Shown here piece by piece: positions 33,440-44,396 of a stretch of 64,000 nt of DNA. The DNA is taken from NCBI GenBank assembly GCA_963932145.1, contig OZ010574.1, forward strand, positions 61,980,878 through 62,044,877, read 5' to 3'. The DNA comes from Acanthosepion lycidas (lineage: Eukaryota; Mollusca; Cephalopoda; Sepiida; Sepiidae). Positions within the stretch are counted from its first letter, which is position 1, and each line of letters starts with the position of its first letter. A program made the translations under genes and the position numbers. The notes under the pieces were generated by a model. That model was not told the origin of the DNA, did not search any database, and was given only the letters and a program-made list of their open reading frames with translations.

Positions 33440-33905
33440 AAACAGCTGACGTAATGATAAGCACAATAACGGCTGACAGCTCGTATCTGAGTATGTCTGT
33501 CGATTAAGGCAGCTAGTCAATCCTTGTTGCAGACGCCCACTCAGGCATCTTTGTGTTTGTTCAACACCCACAGAACTTACCTACAGTTTATATTGCAACT
33601 ATGCTGAGGGAACTTTAGTTACAGTTTATCTGGTGTGATCAACTGTCTGAACAAGGCCAGTACACTCAAACCCTCGGTCACAATGATTTGTGACTTTGTG
33701 CTAGCACAACCATCTCCAGGTTTCATTTTCAAGGCTTGGGTCAAACCTTGGTATGGTTTTCAGACACTTTCCAAAGGTGCCGCACGCTGGGATCATGTCC
33801 CCAGGCTGATAACATCAAAAAGTCAAATACTTGACAAATTGGCCATAGTTAGATTCAAGCTCCAGTTTCATGGTCGGAAAGTGAAGGTTCTAACCCATAT
33901 ATAAA
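33440..33905 (+). repeat. dispersed repeat D, copy 2
   Basis: Inverse relative of 15664-16130. The open frame at 33635-33904 contains no recognisable domain, and the other copy does not preserve it, so it is not called as a gene. Confidence 0.75.
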
Positions 33906-34061
33906 CATGTACTTTGCTGATAATTACAGTGATAAATAATAAATACAAAACAAAAAATAACAGCTAGTAATTGAAATAAGATAACCTCACTAATTATTGT
34001 GTGTGTTCCATCTTCAGCAATTCCTCATATTCAATCTAATTACATTTTTAATTTGATTCAT

Positions 34062-34135
34062 TTGTTTTTTGCAGCTTATCAACCTTTTGTGGGTTATTTA
34101 AAACCAAAAAATATTTCAGGTTGCACTGCTTACAG
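34062..34135 (-). mobile_element. SINE-5S tail fragment
   Basis: Complement of the SINE tail: 'gcttatcaaccttttgtgggttatttaaa'. Only the last ~70 bp remain. Confidence 0.65.
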
Positions 34136-34611
34136 TACCTAAGTGATACCCCGACCCCCATCTAAGTACAATCCAGTCACAACACTGCTTAACTATGATG
34201 AGAATCAGTGTTTTCAGTGCAATTTGAATGTCTTAGTTCCTTTTGTTCCCTATGGAACATTAGGTGATAAAAATTCTCCATCAAGCACGATCCTGGACTT
34301 TCTTTGAAGCTCCCTTACATTTCAACCCCAGGTCTTCCTCTAGGTCTGGAATGGTTTGTTCCACATCTGGCTTCCACTCCAGATTTGACTGCAAACTAAC
34401 ATAATTACAATTGACAGCAGATAAAATAGTAAAAATAGTTCAGTTACCATCCAATTGTTCAATGTAGCCTGAAACATTCTCTTTTGAGATTGTAGATCAA
34501 AATAAAACTTCATGAAAGCTTTTAAGATAGGTACAAAAGTATTTTCTAGCTCACCAATGTGAAAAATGTTTTAACCATATTTTGGTAAGTTCCTTTAGTC
34601 CTACATTTCGA

Positions 34612-34647
<36 letters not shown>

Positions 34648-35025
34648 GTATTTTTCAGAATATACAACCTCCTGGTTATGAAACACTTATTTTGAAGACA
34701 AAGTTTTGTGAAAACAGCTTGTCATACTTGAAAGACATTCATTCAAAAAAAAAAAAAAATAAATAAATAAAAAAAAAAAAATTTAGTCTACTGCTCTAAA
34801 AATAACTATATATTACTTTAAACATAAAAGAGCTCCAAACAAAAAAAAAAGATATGGTAAATAATAAAAAATAATTCTTACCGTTATTTAATTTGGTTTA
34901 AAATCTACAAGATTCTCATTGCCTTCACTATCACTTGGGATGGAATCAAACATTTCATCAATGGATCTAATATTATGCACTAAAAAAATGTTATTCTAGG
35001 TGCTAGCCATTGTGTTACTATTCCC

Positions 35026-35061
<36 letters not shown>

Positions 35062-35660
35062 GATTTGCTGGCTTATTGGCCATACCACACACAGATCACA
35101 ACCCAAGAAAACAAAGTTATAACCTTACCTTTATGTAACCTTCTCACTAACCATGAAGAAATATTTATGGTGTTAGCACAAATTATACTACTGGTACTTT
35201 TTATTTAATAGAAATGAGGTAAGGTTTAATTATCAGGACATTTTTTGGAAAAGGAAAATTTTAGTATATTTCATCATGCATTTAATGAAAACTGTTTTAG
35301 TTGTTTTTCAGGGAGCAACATTCTACACTCACATTAAATTCAAAATAGCTACAAAGAACTCTACTGGTATCAGTGAACACTGGTACATATAGTAATAAGC
35401 AAAAAAAAAAAAAAAAAAAAAAAAAACAGAAACATAGTACTTGTTGATAAATGAATTCTCACACCATACATGAAGAAGAGCAAATTCCAATCAGCAAAAA
35501 CACACAAAACAAGCAGCAATATACAAGTCTAAGCAAATATTTCTGCAAAATCTGGGATTTCTACAAAACAAGCAGCAAAATATTGCGCAATTCCATAAAT
35601 TTCTTTTTCCCCCGGATATTTTTATCAATATCATGTTTGTTCACTTCCAGGGGTCCCTAG
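34136..35660. other. AT-rich DNA with several A/T homopolymers
   Basis: Homopolymer tracts occur at about 34615-34645, 34746-34782, 35031-35057 and 35401-35426. No gene recognised. 'tgatttgctggcttattggcc' near 35060 and 'ccaataggccagcaaatatgg' near 35818 are inverse-related, and may be ends of an unidentified DNA element. Confidence 0.45.
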
Positions 35661-36031
35661 TTTCAGAGCTAAGCTCTAAGCATGCACTGATTTCTGGCAA
35701 ACCACACTTTTATCGTGGCCTTCATGTCCCTCTCATACATGATACTGCTGTATTGGACTCAGGGTCATTTTTAGGTGCATGTTTTTCGGGGAAAAAAAAA
35801 AAATAAAAAAAAATGGGTCCAATAGGCCAGCAAATATGGTAATTACAATATCACTTCTTTCTTCCACAAATTCTTCACCCACCCCACACCAATAGGGGTC
35901 ACAGCAAAATCTTCGTGCTGCACACAGTTGTACCTCACTCCTCAAAGACTTAATGAGCTTGTTAATAGGAACTTTGAGAGGTTTCAGTTGACTTGAAGTG
36001 TTTGTCATTAGTTTTTTCTATTTTGCTTATA

Positions 36032-36111
36032 TTAGGTTGGTGCAAAAATAATGTCGTTTTCTCACATATGTTACTATGTGTGAAAACGACATTATTTTTG
36101 CACCAACCTAA
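36032..36111. mobile_element. 80-bp mariner-derived MITE (MADE1-like)
   Basis: Nearly perfect palindrome from TTAGGTTGGTGCAAAAATAA to its complement: 37-bp arms with one mismatch and a 6-bp loop (TGTTAC, 36069-36074). It is flanked by TA dinucleotides at 36030-36031 and 36112-36113, the mariner target. End sequence and size closely resemble the MADE1 type of MITE known from mammals. It has no coding capacity; a mariner transposase with matching ends would be needed to move it. Confidence 0.95.
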
Positions 36112-36397
36112 TATATTATTCATACCTGTTGTATATAGAACGCAAGCAGATTTTGATGCATGAGAGGGGGGGAAAAAGTGCATCTTATACACCGAAAAAT
36201 GCAGTAACCATTTCACAGGAACACCCTCAGAATAAATAATCTACTTCACACGAACAATGCTGAGGAAATTAAAGTGAGTTCATTTTTAAGTGAAAGATTT
36301 CATAACTTAATATAATGTGTTTTTTTTACCTTTTTTTCCATTTATTTATACTTATTTTCTCCAGAAATAATATGGACTGCTTCACTATTAATACCTT

Positions 36398-36402
<5 letters not shown>

Positions 36403-36447
<45 letters not shown>
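36403..36447. repeat. (TA)n microsatellite
   Basis: About 45 bp of TA immediately before direct repeat copy 1 (36447-36528). Confidence 0.95.
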
Positions 36448-36454
<7 letters not shown>

Positions 36455-36528
36455 AGGCAGCATATAATTTACATACAAAGAATTAATCACACATAGAATC
36501 AATCGGAAATATTAATGCCATTAATGGT
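36447..36528. repeat. ~82-bp direct repeat, copy 1
   Basis: 'aaaacattaggcagcatata..' nearly identical to 37020-37104 (few substitutions). The pair brackets about 490 bp. Confidence 0.9.
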
Positions 36529-37019
36529 GACATCCGTCACTAGAGACATAATATATGCATTAAAATACTGTTAATCCATAGAGTGAAGTGATCCTCGTCG
36601 AAACCATTGATATCTGTAGTTTTCAGTTTATTTGATGTTAAAATGCTAGTACTTACGAATAGTCCTCTATTCATCATCAGGCATATGTTTTTTTCCTTAT
36701 AAAATCAAAAACTTGAAGACGAAATACTTGTTTGTCGACTGAAAGATGTTTTTTGAATATCTGCTATTAATGACAGTTATGAACAATTTCGGAACGGGCA
36801 AAGACGCAACGCTAAGTTTTTCAAAATTTTAAGTGACAATTTTATTTAAATTTTTCTTGTGATGTGTTAAAATCCACGTATTCTATTTTTTACAAGTGTA
36901 TTCAGTTTATATGTCATGAACTAAGCATATAGTTCAATAATGTAGTGTAATGTCTTAGTAGTAGGTTTTTTTTTTATAGGAATTTTCCTGTACTGCGGAT
37001 CAATAGTTTTTTTATAAAC

Positions 37020-37104
37020 ATAAAACATTAGGCAGCATATAATTTACATACAAAGAAATAATCACACATAGAATCAATCAGAAATATTAATGCGATTAAT
37101 GATT
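37020..37104. repeat. ~82-bp direct repeat, copy 2
   Basis: Second copy of 36447-36528, followed by another (TA)n tract, whereas copy 1 is preceded by one. Confidence 0.9.
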
Positions 37105-37106
37105 TT

Positions 37107-37151
<45 letters not shown>
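37105..37151. repeat. (TA)n microsatellite
   Basis: TA repeats with a few interruptions. Confidence 0.95.
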
Positions 37152-37156
<5 letters not shown>

Positions 37157-37261
37157 CTTAAATTATATCACAGTTTTAACTCAGCACCTGAAGATTGTGT
37201 ATGAAATTCACAGTTGTGTTACCGGTAAGGAAAAAATATTTATTAATATGTATATATTGCC

Positions 37262-37345
37262 GTGATAAAATCCCACCCAAGCAAAAGGCAATACTACTAC
37301 CAGGACACAAAAATTCTGGGAGTGGAAGGGAATGAGAAGACTTTA
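37262..37345 (-). mobile_element. possible LINE-A 3' end fragment
   Basis: 'aaatcccacccaagcaaaag..caatactactaccaggac' resembles the complement of the LINE-A terminus. Short and diverged. Confidence 0.4.
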
Positions 37346-37774
37346 AAAAAGGAAACACATTCCACGAGGAAATTATTTTCTTCAGCATGTCGACAAAATA
37401 GCAGAAATACAAGACTAGATGTGTAGTGAGTTTGATCCTCACTCGGTGCCCCAACAACTGTATCTCTGTGCTGTGCTAAGTTATATTTCATACAGATACA
37501 TTAGACTACTGCAAGACAAAGAAGTCGCTACAGATAACTAATATAATCGGTATCCAGTCATTTTAGCTGAATATTATCGGTATAATCCAGTAAAGTGTAT
37601 CATTTTGCAGTGTGCTTTAATATAATCTGCCCATATCATAGCTTTTTTTCTGTGTTAATCTCCTTATGAAAAGTAGAAGCCTCAAAATAAACCACACATT
37701 ACTACAATGGCCAGGTTCATAACAAAACAAAAAAGTATTTGACTATTCTGGGACTCAGCAAGGAAAAAATCACG

Positions 37775-38175
37775 TACTTCTATGTGTCGTATCCCTTCAG
37801 GACATAGGCGATCATGATTCTCCAGAACTTCCTGCCCATTCTTTATGGCTCTTAATAGTTTTTCTCCCTTTGCTAAAAACCCCTATCCCTACAAACCAAC
37901 ATCCATTCATACAAGCTTGTCAGTTTGCTGACACACTGCCTTCCCATAATTCTCTTGCCCTCAATATGCCCTGTGAAGGTTAAGTTTTCAAAGCTCTCAT
38001 TATGTATCTAAAGAATTTCAGCTTTCTCTTCATAATTTTGTGTATAAGCGTTCTTTGTTGTCATTTTTATTCTTTCTTAAGACTTCCTCATTGGTTACTT
38101 GTTCTGTCATGGAAATCTCAGTATCCTTCTGTATAACTACATTTCTGCGAATTCCAGTTTTTTCCTCATCCGTCA
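37775..38175 (-). mobile_element. LINE-B fragment, part left of solo LTR
   Basis: 3'-terminal block ('ggcgatcatgattctccaga' on plus) and ORF2 C-terminal relic, interrupted at 38176 by an LTR and resuming at 38635 with 'gaagattgtccagcattcact'. Confidence 0.8.
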
Positions 38176-38634
38176 TGTTGGATATCGATTGAGGAAAGAC
38201 CATTTGATCTTACTTTCCCTGCATCAGTGTGTGAGCGGAAATTGGAACTGGTGATAGCATAAGCAGGAAATGCATCCAGTGGCTAAAATAAACAGGATGC
38301 ATAGGTGTCATGAGCAGAAGGAAATGCATGCTTGCATGGGCACATGCTGGAAGAGGCGTGGCTATATAAAGTTGCATAGGCATCATACCGGAAGAAGGCA
38401 TAACCATGTGAAGTTGTGTTGGTGTCTAAAGGTTATAAAACTGGTTTGATTCTTGATCTGGACAGAGAGGTTGGTTAGAGGTTCACCGAAGATTTGTTTT
38501 TGTTAATTCCTGTGTGACCCCTGTAATTCTCAATAACTCTACGCATTCGCTGAAACTCAAACAATAAAGATATTTATATATATTTATATATAGGTGTTCG
38601 TCGCCCTATTTGAGCCCATTAGCAATATACTACA
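38176..38634 (+). mobile_element. 459-bp solo LTR nested in LINE-B
   Basis: TGTTGGATATCGATTG ... ATATACTACA, with TG...CA ends, a promoter-like 'aaggttataaaactgg', and 'aaacaataaagatatt' as polyadenylation signal about 50 bp before the end. Neighbouring sequence on both sides is LINE-B and is continuous across it when compared with the copies at 3.4 and 49.5 kb. No clear target duplication is visible. The start is of the kind seen in BEL/Pao LTRs; that placement is tentative. Confidence 0.75.
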
Positions 38635-39240
38635 GGAAGATTGTCCAGCATTCACTGCCATATAAGAAGATGGATATCAAATAGAAATCCAGCCCACATT
38701 TTTTTTTTTTTTTTAAACATACGTGTGTTAGCACGTGTGATACCCTGTCTTCATCAGCTGCCGACCAGGGGTGATATCACGGTTTCGGTGTTTACTTTGT
38801 TTCTAATGATTTTTTTTCTGTCTTCCAGCAATTTGCTTAGATTTTGGTTTGCTATCCCAATACATCTTCACATTTCAGTGTCACATTTTCCATGCTCTGT
38901 TAAAACACTTCCCAGCTTTTTTAACCCTCTGTGCTTACTTGACCAATCTTCTGGTCTTGTATCTCCAATTTGGAACTTGCATCTTGGTAGTTTGCCTCTT
39001 GCTAATGACTATACTTCCTGTTTTCATGCAGTTAATAGTCCTTTTTCCCCCCACTTTCTTCTACCACACTGTCTAGGAGGTTCTGTAGTTTTCTTTCCTT
39101 TCTACATTTCTCATTGAGCTTCTCACACTTGTCATAACTAGTGACTTACACTAGAGATAAAGTGACAGCAAGTCACATCAATACTCTTAGTAGTCTTCCT
39201 TATTTAAGTAATGCTGTCATCTGCATGGCTGACTCTTCTT
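38635..39240 (-). mobile_element. LINE-B fragment, part right of solo LTR
   Basis: Continuation of the same LINE-B copy into the ORF2 region (Lys/Leu-rich block 'ccagcaatttgcttagattttgg' and the region equivalent to the RT-active-site flank). It is itself interrupted at 38695-38805 by a small insertion. Confidence 0.72.
38695..38805 (-). mobile_element. small retroposon with poly(A), hammerhead-like parts
   Basis: On the minus strand about 90 bp read '..aacaccgaaaccgtgatatcacc', 'ctggtcggcagctgatgaag' and 'tatcacacgtgctaacacacg', ending in a ~17-bp poly(A). It contains both a CTGATGA and a CGAAAC box, in permuted order. The poly(A) end and its position inside LINE-B indicate retroposition. 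No other copy in the window. Confidence 0.6.
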
Positions 39241-39339
39241 GCAAAAATTTACATTTAATGCATTTAATATGTGTGACTATGACTACGACATCTACATAGA
39301 AGAGAAGGATAAATGATTTTCACTCAGTCATAAGTGCTT

Positions 39340-40025
39340 TGCGATTTTTTGACCAGTGGTAAAGTCTTTGACATTGGATCTTCAAAAGCAGCCACCCACT
39401 TGACTGAAAAAGAATGAAGTAATGTATGAATGGATGAGGACTTTTTGAAATAGGTAATCACAAACCAGGCACTGAAAATTTCCAGTCAGGGGCTTAGATT
39501 AACGTCTATGGTTAAGATTGAGAATAGTGCCGAGCAGCCCATTAGTGGAACCAGGCTGACCGAAGGAGTGTCACCAGTTAGAGTTGACATAATGTAGAAA
39601 TGGGCAGAACGTTCGTTGGAGGGACTGTTTTCATTTGTTGAACAGATCCGTACTCTCATAACAAGTTGTCCCGAACATAATCTGCTTTAATCTTCACCAG
39701 ATCATGTGAAGAATTCCTCAAACAAACAACTAAATATATAGGAAACAGCATTTGTGTACTTCATTTCTCATTGTGATGTTCGTTTTCATCTTTCTCTTCC
39801 TTGTGAGTGCGCCGCAAACCTTTTCCCAGTTTTTGTGTACACCATCGCAAACAAAAAAAAAGAGATGCAATGAAGGGTAATTTGTTCGGTCTGTGACAAG
39901 CTGAGAAATAGTTTTGCTGCATGTTTACATATGATCAGTAACTTATTCTAAGTTTCCTATTTACATGATGAAAAAACTCAAATCAACGAAAATATTTTTT
40001 GTATGAACAGTATTAAAAAGTAAGA
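39340..40025. other. no gene seen
   Basis: Less AT-rich than the surroundings at 39480-39620, but no protein similarity is recognised and frames are short. Confidence 0.45.
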
Positions 40026-40029
40026 ACTA

Positions 40030-40260
40030 AATGATAACCCTAGATATGAGCCATGGAACGAAAAGTCTACTCCCATAAATCAAATAAAAGGTTCAGTTCA
40101 GAATTCTCTGTAGATTACCCAGACTGATATACACCTGAGGAAGGCCGGAGGGTACAATGACTGAAATGTAATAAAACAACAAAAAAAAACAACAATAGCC
40201 CGAATATAAATAGTGTAAATAATATAATGTTATGTCTTGTAAGAGTCTAAATTTTTCATA
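40030..40260 (+). mobile_element. family G element
   Basis: 'accctagatatgagccatgg', 'aataaaaggttcagttcaga', then the core 'acacctgaggaaggccggag..' and '..gactgaaatgtaataaaac'. The CTGAGGA and GAAA boxes bracket a G/C-rich hairpin region, as in a hammerhead helix II. Confidence 0.7.
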
Positions 40261-40982
40261 CGTAAAGTAATTGTTTAATCATTTCTGGACTCCATGAAGT
40301 TAAAATCAACCAGGACTTTCTCCGAATTTTAGATCTTCTCACGAGGATATGAAAAACTATCAGTAGTTAGAGTGATTGAACATTTAACTTAGTTGCATAT
40401 TAAAGTAATTGAAATTTAGTCGAGAAAATGTAAACTTGTAATCAATAGAAATTCGCATATTGATTTACTGCCATTGTCTAGAAGCACAATATTAGAGGCA
40501 CCTTCCCCAAGATTAAAATGAATTTCTCATTACAAGCCAGAGAAATCTCTGAGCATGTTCGTCTCTGTTGCAATGCGCTATCCAAAAAAATGTCAGATAT
40601 AAAAAAAACATCTTGCCCTGCCACATTTATGTTCTGTCACAAACTGAGCCAAGTTAGCATTGTATATCACAGAAGAAATGCCATATTGCACTGGTTTTAG
40701 TAGTGCTTCTCTTTGTTCTTATACATTCATTGCTGACCAGAAGTTCTAGAAAGAGGTGGCAAACTATCCCAACTGAAACTGCCCATCTGTTAGTCTATTG
40801 AGAGGAGGCAATACTAACTTCACTACTTGGAAAGGGATACGCAACACAAGACAATTACAGCCTCTTCAAGAGGTCAAGAGGAAAAATAAGTGCTATAAAT
40901 GTTGGGAAATATTTTTCACACAGCAAATAGAAACAGTACAGCCGAATTAATAAATAAATGATTTCACTTGTGACTTCCCTCA

Positions 40983-41560
40983 AAAGGGTGTTCCAATAAC
41001 TTGGACTGATTTTAAATGTGAATTAAGTTTAAGCATCTAATGATTTTTTTCTTTTTCTTTCAGATTTAACAACTTAAGTCTTTGACAATTTCAACCCTGG
41101 AAAGATCAACAATCAAACATGTTAAAGCTATCAAAGCCTATTACGAAAATGGACGTTCAAACAGAATTTGAATGAGCTGTTCCCGGGTTGCATCATCTCT
41201 TGAAACAGCGAAGTCAATTGCCCACCACGATCATGCGATTTGACACCTTTAGGTTTCTTCCTTTGGGGTTATCTTAAAAGTAAGGTTTATGCCAAAAAGC
41301 AAACAACAATTCAACAGCTGGAGGATGAGATAATAAAGCATATTGGAGACATCAAGGAGCAACGATGCAGAGACATCAAAAATTTTGACCATTGAGTGGA
41401 GGTGTGCCACCAAAGCCTTGGCAGATATTTGGGAATATTATTTTACACATATAATTGCCATGACTTAAATAACATGAACCAATAGAAAAATAAATAAATT
41501 TTCACCAATAACATTAATTTATTTACAGCTGACTGATCTGTCTTAATGAAACACCCTTTA
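40983..41560 (+). mobile_element. Tc1/mariner-type element, strongly deleted
   Basis: Terminal inverted repeats AAAGGGTGTTCCAATAAC (left) and GTCTTAATGAAACACCCTTT (right). Plus-strand relics of transposase: an N-terminal stretch HVKAIKAYYENGRSNRI and, after a deletion, CDLTPLGFFLWGYLKSKVYA followed by KQTTIQQLEDEIIKHI, which is the C-terminal end of the DDE catalytic domain. The middle, with the first two catalytic acidic residues, is missing. The final 'LTPL.FFLWG' box is intact. Non-autonomous relic. Confidence 0.82.
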
Positions 41561-41796
41561 TAAACCTTTAAATATGAAATCTTGACATTTTCAATACAAC
41601 GTGTATTGAAATCTTCACAGCATTTAGTATTGTTGAAGTTATCGCTAACATTTTTTGTTGAGATTCATAAACGCTTTTGCAAACCAATCAATGAAATGAC
41701 AAGCTGATTTGTTTGGAAAAATACTTTGACAAAAACTCTACTTAATGATTTAATAATTTCAACCCTATTAGGGTTAATCATACTTATTATAAAACC

Positions 41797-41822
41797 TAGG
41801 TTGTGTGTGTGTGTGTGTGTCT
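41797..41822. repeat. (TG)n microsatellite
   Basis: TG repeat near the presumed 5' part of a Helitron-like element. Confidence 0.9.
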
Positions 41823-42307
41823 GTACGTTTATATATTGGATCAGATTTCCTACATTTTTCAACAGATTTCAACAAAACTTCACAGGACTACGTAAAATTA
41901 TCTTGCGGTGGTTCTGGCAGTGCCAAAAATCGGGAAAACAATTGTTTTTGCACAAAATCAATTTGAAAACACAATTACGAGGCATCACGAGAATGAAAGG
42001 GGGACAACTCATATCGAATTCAGGATGCTTTAAAAATTCCATTTACAAGACAATTGTTTATAATAAAATTCTATTCAATCGGTAGACTCATAACGATTGA
42101 AAACAATGTTTTTGTTTGAGTTTGGGTTTGACGAATTCGTACAAAAACAAAAAAAACAAAACAAAACAAAAAACTAATTAAGACATGCGTGTCTGTCAAT
42201 CTTAAACAATAATCTTTGTCAATTTTATTTTTCAGTCTTTACGATGGTCAATACTTTATCTATCTCTTACTGTTACATCCACGGGTAACACCGGGCTCTA
42301 CTGCTAG
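41823..42307 (+). mobile_element. Helitron-like 3' end (non-autonomous)
   Basis: The segment ends 'acatccacgggtaacaccgggctctactgctag' at about 42307, followed by T. A short GC-rich hairpin-capable stretch a few bases before a terminal CTAG is the signature of Helitron 3' ends. Upstream sequence ('cagatttcaacaaaacttcac') is also typical of such elements. The 5' end (expected to start TC) is not defined, so the left coordinate is a guess. No Rep/helicase coding. Confidence 0.65.
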
Positions 42308-42449
42308 TAATTAATAATTGCAAATAAGTAAGAGAGTACAAAGTATCAACTGTACTTTCTACCCTCTCACCTGTTTGCACTTCTCCCCCAAATCTGGATG
42401 GTTGGTCGATTTTGTTTACTGGCATATCAATTTTGTTATAGCATACCTA

Positions 42450-42685
42450 TAGACAATAATGGGTATGTCCCCATTCATATAACTACAGTAGTAAATACTG
42501 TATGCTGGTCTGCAGTTAGAGATTCATTGTGGAATTCACTTAACTCACTTCTAGCAGTTGACTACTATGCACCACTGGCAAATCTCATATGTGTTGTTTT
42601 TGTCCCAAGTATTATCGTGCATTACCAACCTTTCGTTTGATTATTCTATTCAGTAACCTTCCCTAGATTACAACAAATCTCTATA
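42450..42685 (+). repeat. dispersed repeat E, diverged copy
   Basis: 'aataatgggtatgtccccat', then weaker similarity and 'cagtaaccttccctagattaca' align with 54295-54630. Confidence 0.5.
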
Positions 42686-42827
42686 GGTTATTTAGTGTTG
42701 ACATCTAAATAATTTCAACAATTTTATGGCTTCAACTAAATATTTTGAATGCAACTGGATGCCTTCAACTACCAATAAAATGTATTGCTCGTCATTTTGT
42801 TTTAAAAATGCCTTGTTGATAATTTTA

Positions 42828-43519
42828 TTAGGTTGTCCCAAAAGTTTGTAAACACTTGCGCAAAATTGAATTTTTATGCAACACAATCCAGCACAATCGA
42901 GACAAGCGATGGGTTCAGAAAGGGCAAGAGACACCGTCGGTTCCAAAACAAGATCGATTCAGCAAGAAAGTCATGTTGTGCGTTTGGTGGAACTTTGAAG
43001 GAATCGTGCATTTTGAGTTGGTTCTGAATGGTCGTGCCATCAGTGCCAAACTTTACTGTCAGCAACTGGAGCGGGTCTACGAAAAGTAGAAGTAAAAATA
43101 CCCGGCTCTGATCAACCGAAAGCACGCTTTGATGCAGCAGGACAATGCCAAGTCACACCACCAGGAAGACCAAAGACAAGTTTGAAGAGCTGGACGGCGT
43201 CGAGGTTCTGCCACATCCAGCCTACAGTCCTGACTGTGCTCCATCAAAATTATGGCCTTTTCTGCTCAATGCAACACTTTCTGAAGGGTCACCGATTCGA
43301 CTCATTTGATGAAGTCGAGGAAGCGTGTCAAGAATTCTTTGATTTGAAGCCAGCTGAATGGTACTTTCAGCAGATCCGAAAGTTTGCAGATTGATGGCGG
43401 AAAGTCTTGGAAAATGATGGTCTTTATTTTGAGGAATAATTTTTGTTGTTTTTGTTATTACTTGGTTGAGTAAAATTTCAATTTTTTGCAAGTGTTTACA
43501 AACTTTTGGGACAACCTAA
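42828..43519 (+). mobile_element. mariner element, 692 bp, internally deleted
   Basis: Perfect 32-bp terminal inverted repeats (TTAGGTTGTCCCAAAAGTTT..., 42828-42859 and 43488-43519), flanked by TA on both sides, the mariner target duplication. Transposase relic on plus: KKVMLCVWWNFEGIVHFELV, LYCQQLERVYEK then a stop; then QQDNAKSH and, after frameshifts, a PHPAYSPDCAPS-type box, an SMQHFLKGHRFDSFDEVEEA block and a C-terminal WYFQQIRKFAD. The first N-terminal helix-turn-helix half is deleted. The second and third acidic positions of the DD34D triad (the D of QDN and the D of YSPD) are present, but the frame is broken. Confidence 0.96.
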
Positions 43520-43980
43520 TACTATAAATAGGTATTGTTGCTAATTTTTTTCTTTATATAAAAATGTGTTGCGGGCTGATTATGCCAATCCCAACTTATT
43601 GTGGGCATTAGTAACGATGGTGTTTGAAATTGAGAATAACATGCTGTCTCCTGAAATATCCACAATAAAATGGCGAGATGGGAGTCAACATAAAGAAAAG
43701 GAAAGAAATGACAAGCACCGATATATATGTACAAACAACTGGTAATGCATTAACAACAAAGGAATACAAGTGACAAAGGCAATAATGTATGTGACAAATG
43801 AATGTGGAAACCATTTTGGTCCGAAGTATATATAGTGAGTGAATGTGCGGGTATGCAATGTTCATGCATTTCCCAAAAGGAAACACGTTCTCTGTGAGAG
43901 ATTACATGTTGACAAATAGGCAGAATATTTATAGTCTGGAGAGCATCCCCTAGAAGCAGTTTCAAAAATTAAGAGGAGGT
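43520..43980. other. no gene seen
   Basis: Unidentified DNA between the mariner and family F. A 'ggaaacacgttctctgtgag' stretch at about 43880 is similar to 'ggaaacacattccacgagg' at 37349, suggesting another unrecognised repeat. Confidence 0.4.
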
Positions 43981-43984
43981 AAAC

Positions 43985-44200
43985 CAACACTGGTATTTTT
44001 ATTATAAAAATGTATTTTTATACTTTTATAGGGTTTTGTTTGGGGTTTCACTATTTGCCCTGGACCCTAACAGGTGCAACCACTCCTGGCCAGGGTGGAC
44101 CTGGGAACAACAGCAATTAAGAGGTAGTTACATGCTCTTCAAAACGTCAAATCTTCTGATCAGAGGCCTTGCTGCCAAATGTAGTTTATAATCATACCAG
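43985..44200 (-). mobile_element. family F fragment
   Basis: Minus-strand family F: 'actggtatttttattataaaaatgtatttttatac', 'gggtttcactatttgccc', 'ggtgcaaccactcctggcc' and 'ctgatcagaggccttgctgc'. One internal array unit remains. Confidence 0.8.
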
Positions 44201-44344
44201 GACTACCCAAAATTTGGTTTTGATTGGGCAGTGTAGGGTTATTTGAGGATATGACAAATGGATTAACAGAAGTCACAGAATTTTATATATAACAATCAGA
44301 AATGTGAGGTTCACCCTGGTGAGGAGGTTCACAACTAGTGTCCA

Positions 44345-44365
44345 GTTGGCAGACAAAAAAAAACA

Positions 44366-44396
<31 letters not shown>

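Noticed and set aside
33635-33904. 89-residue plus-strand frame as a gene
   Set aside because: It lies in repeat D, whose other copy at 15.7 kb does not keep the frame, and no domain is recognisable.
38641-39117. 158-residue plus-strand frame
   Set aside because: It is the antisense of a LINE-B ORF2 fragment and crosses a nested insertion.
40518-40700. 60-residue plus-strand frame with mixed composition
   Set aside because: Too short, no domain recognised, and it lies between transposon relics.
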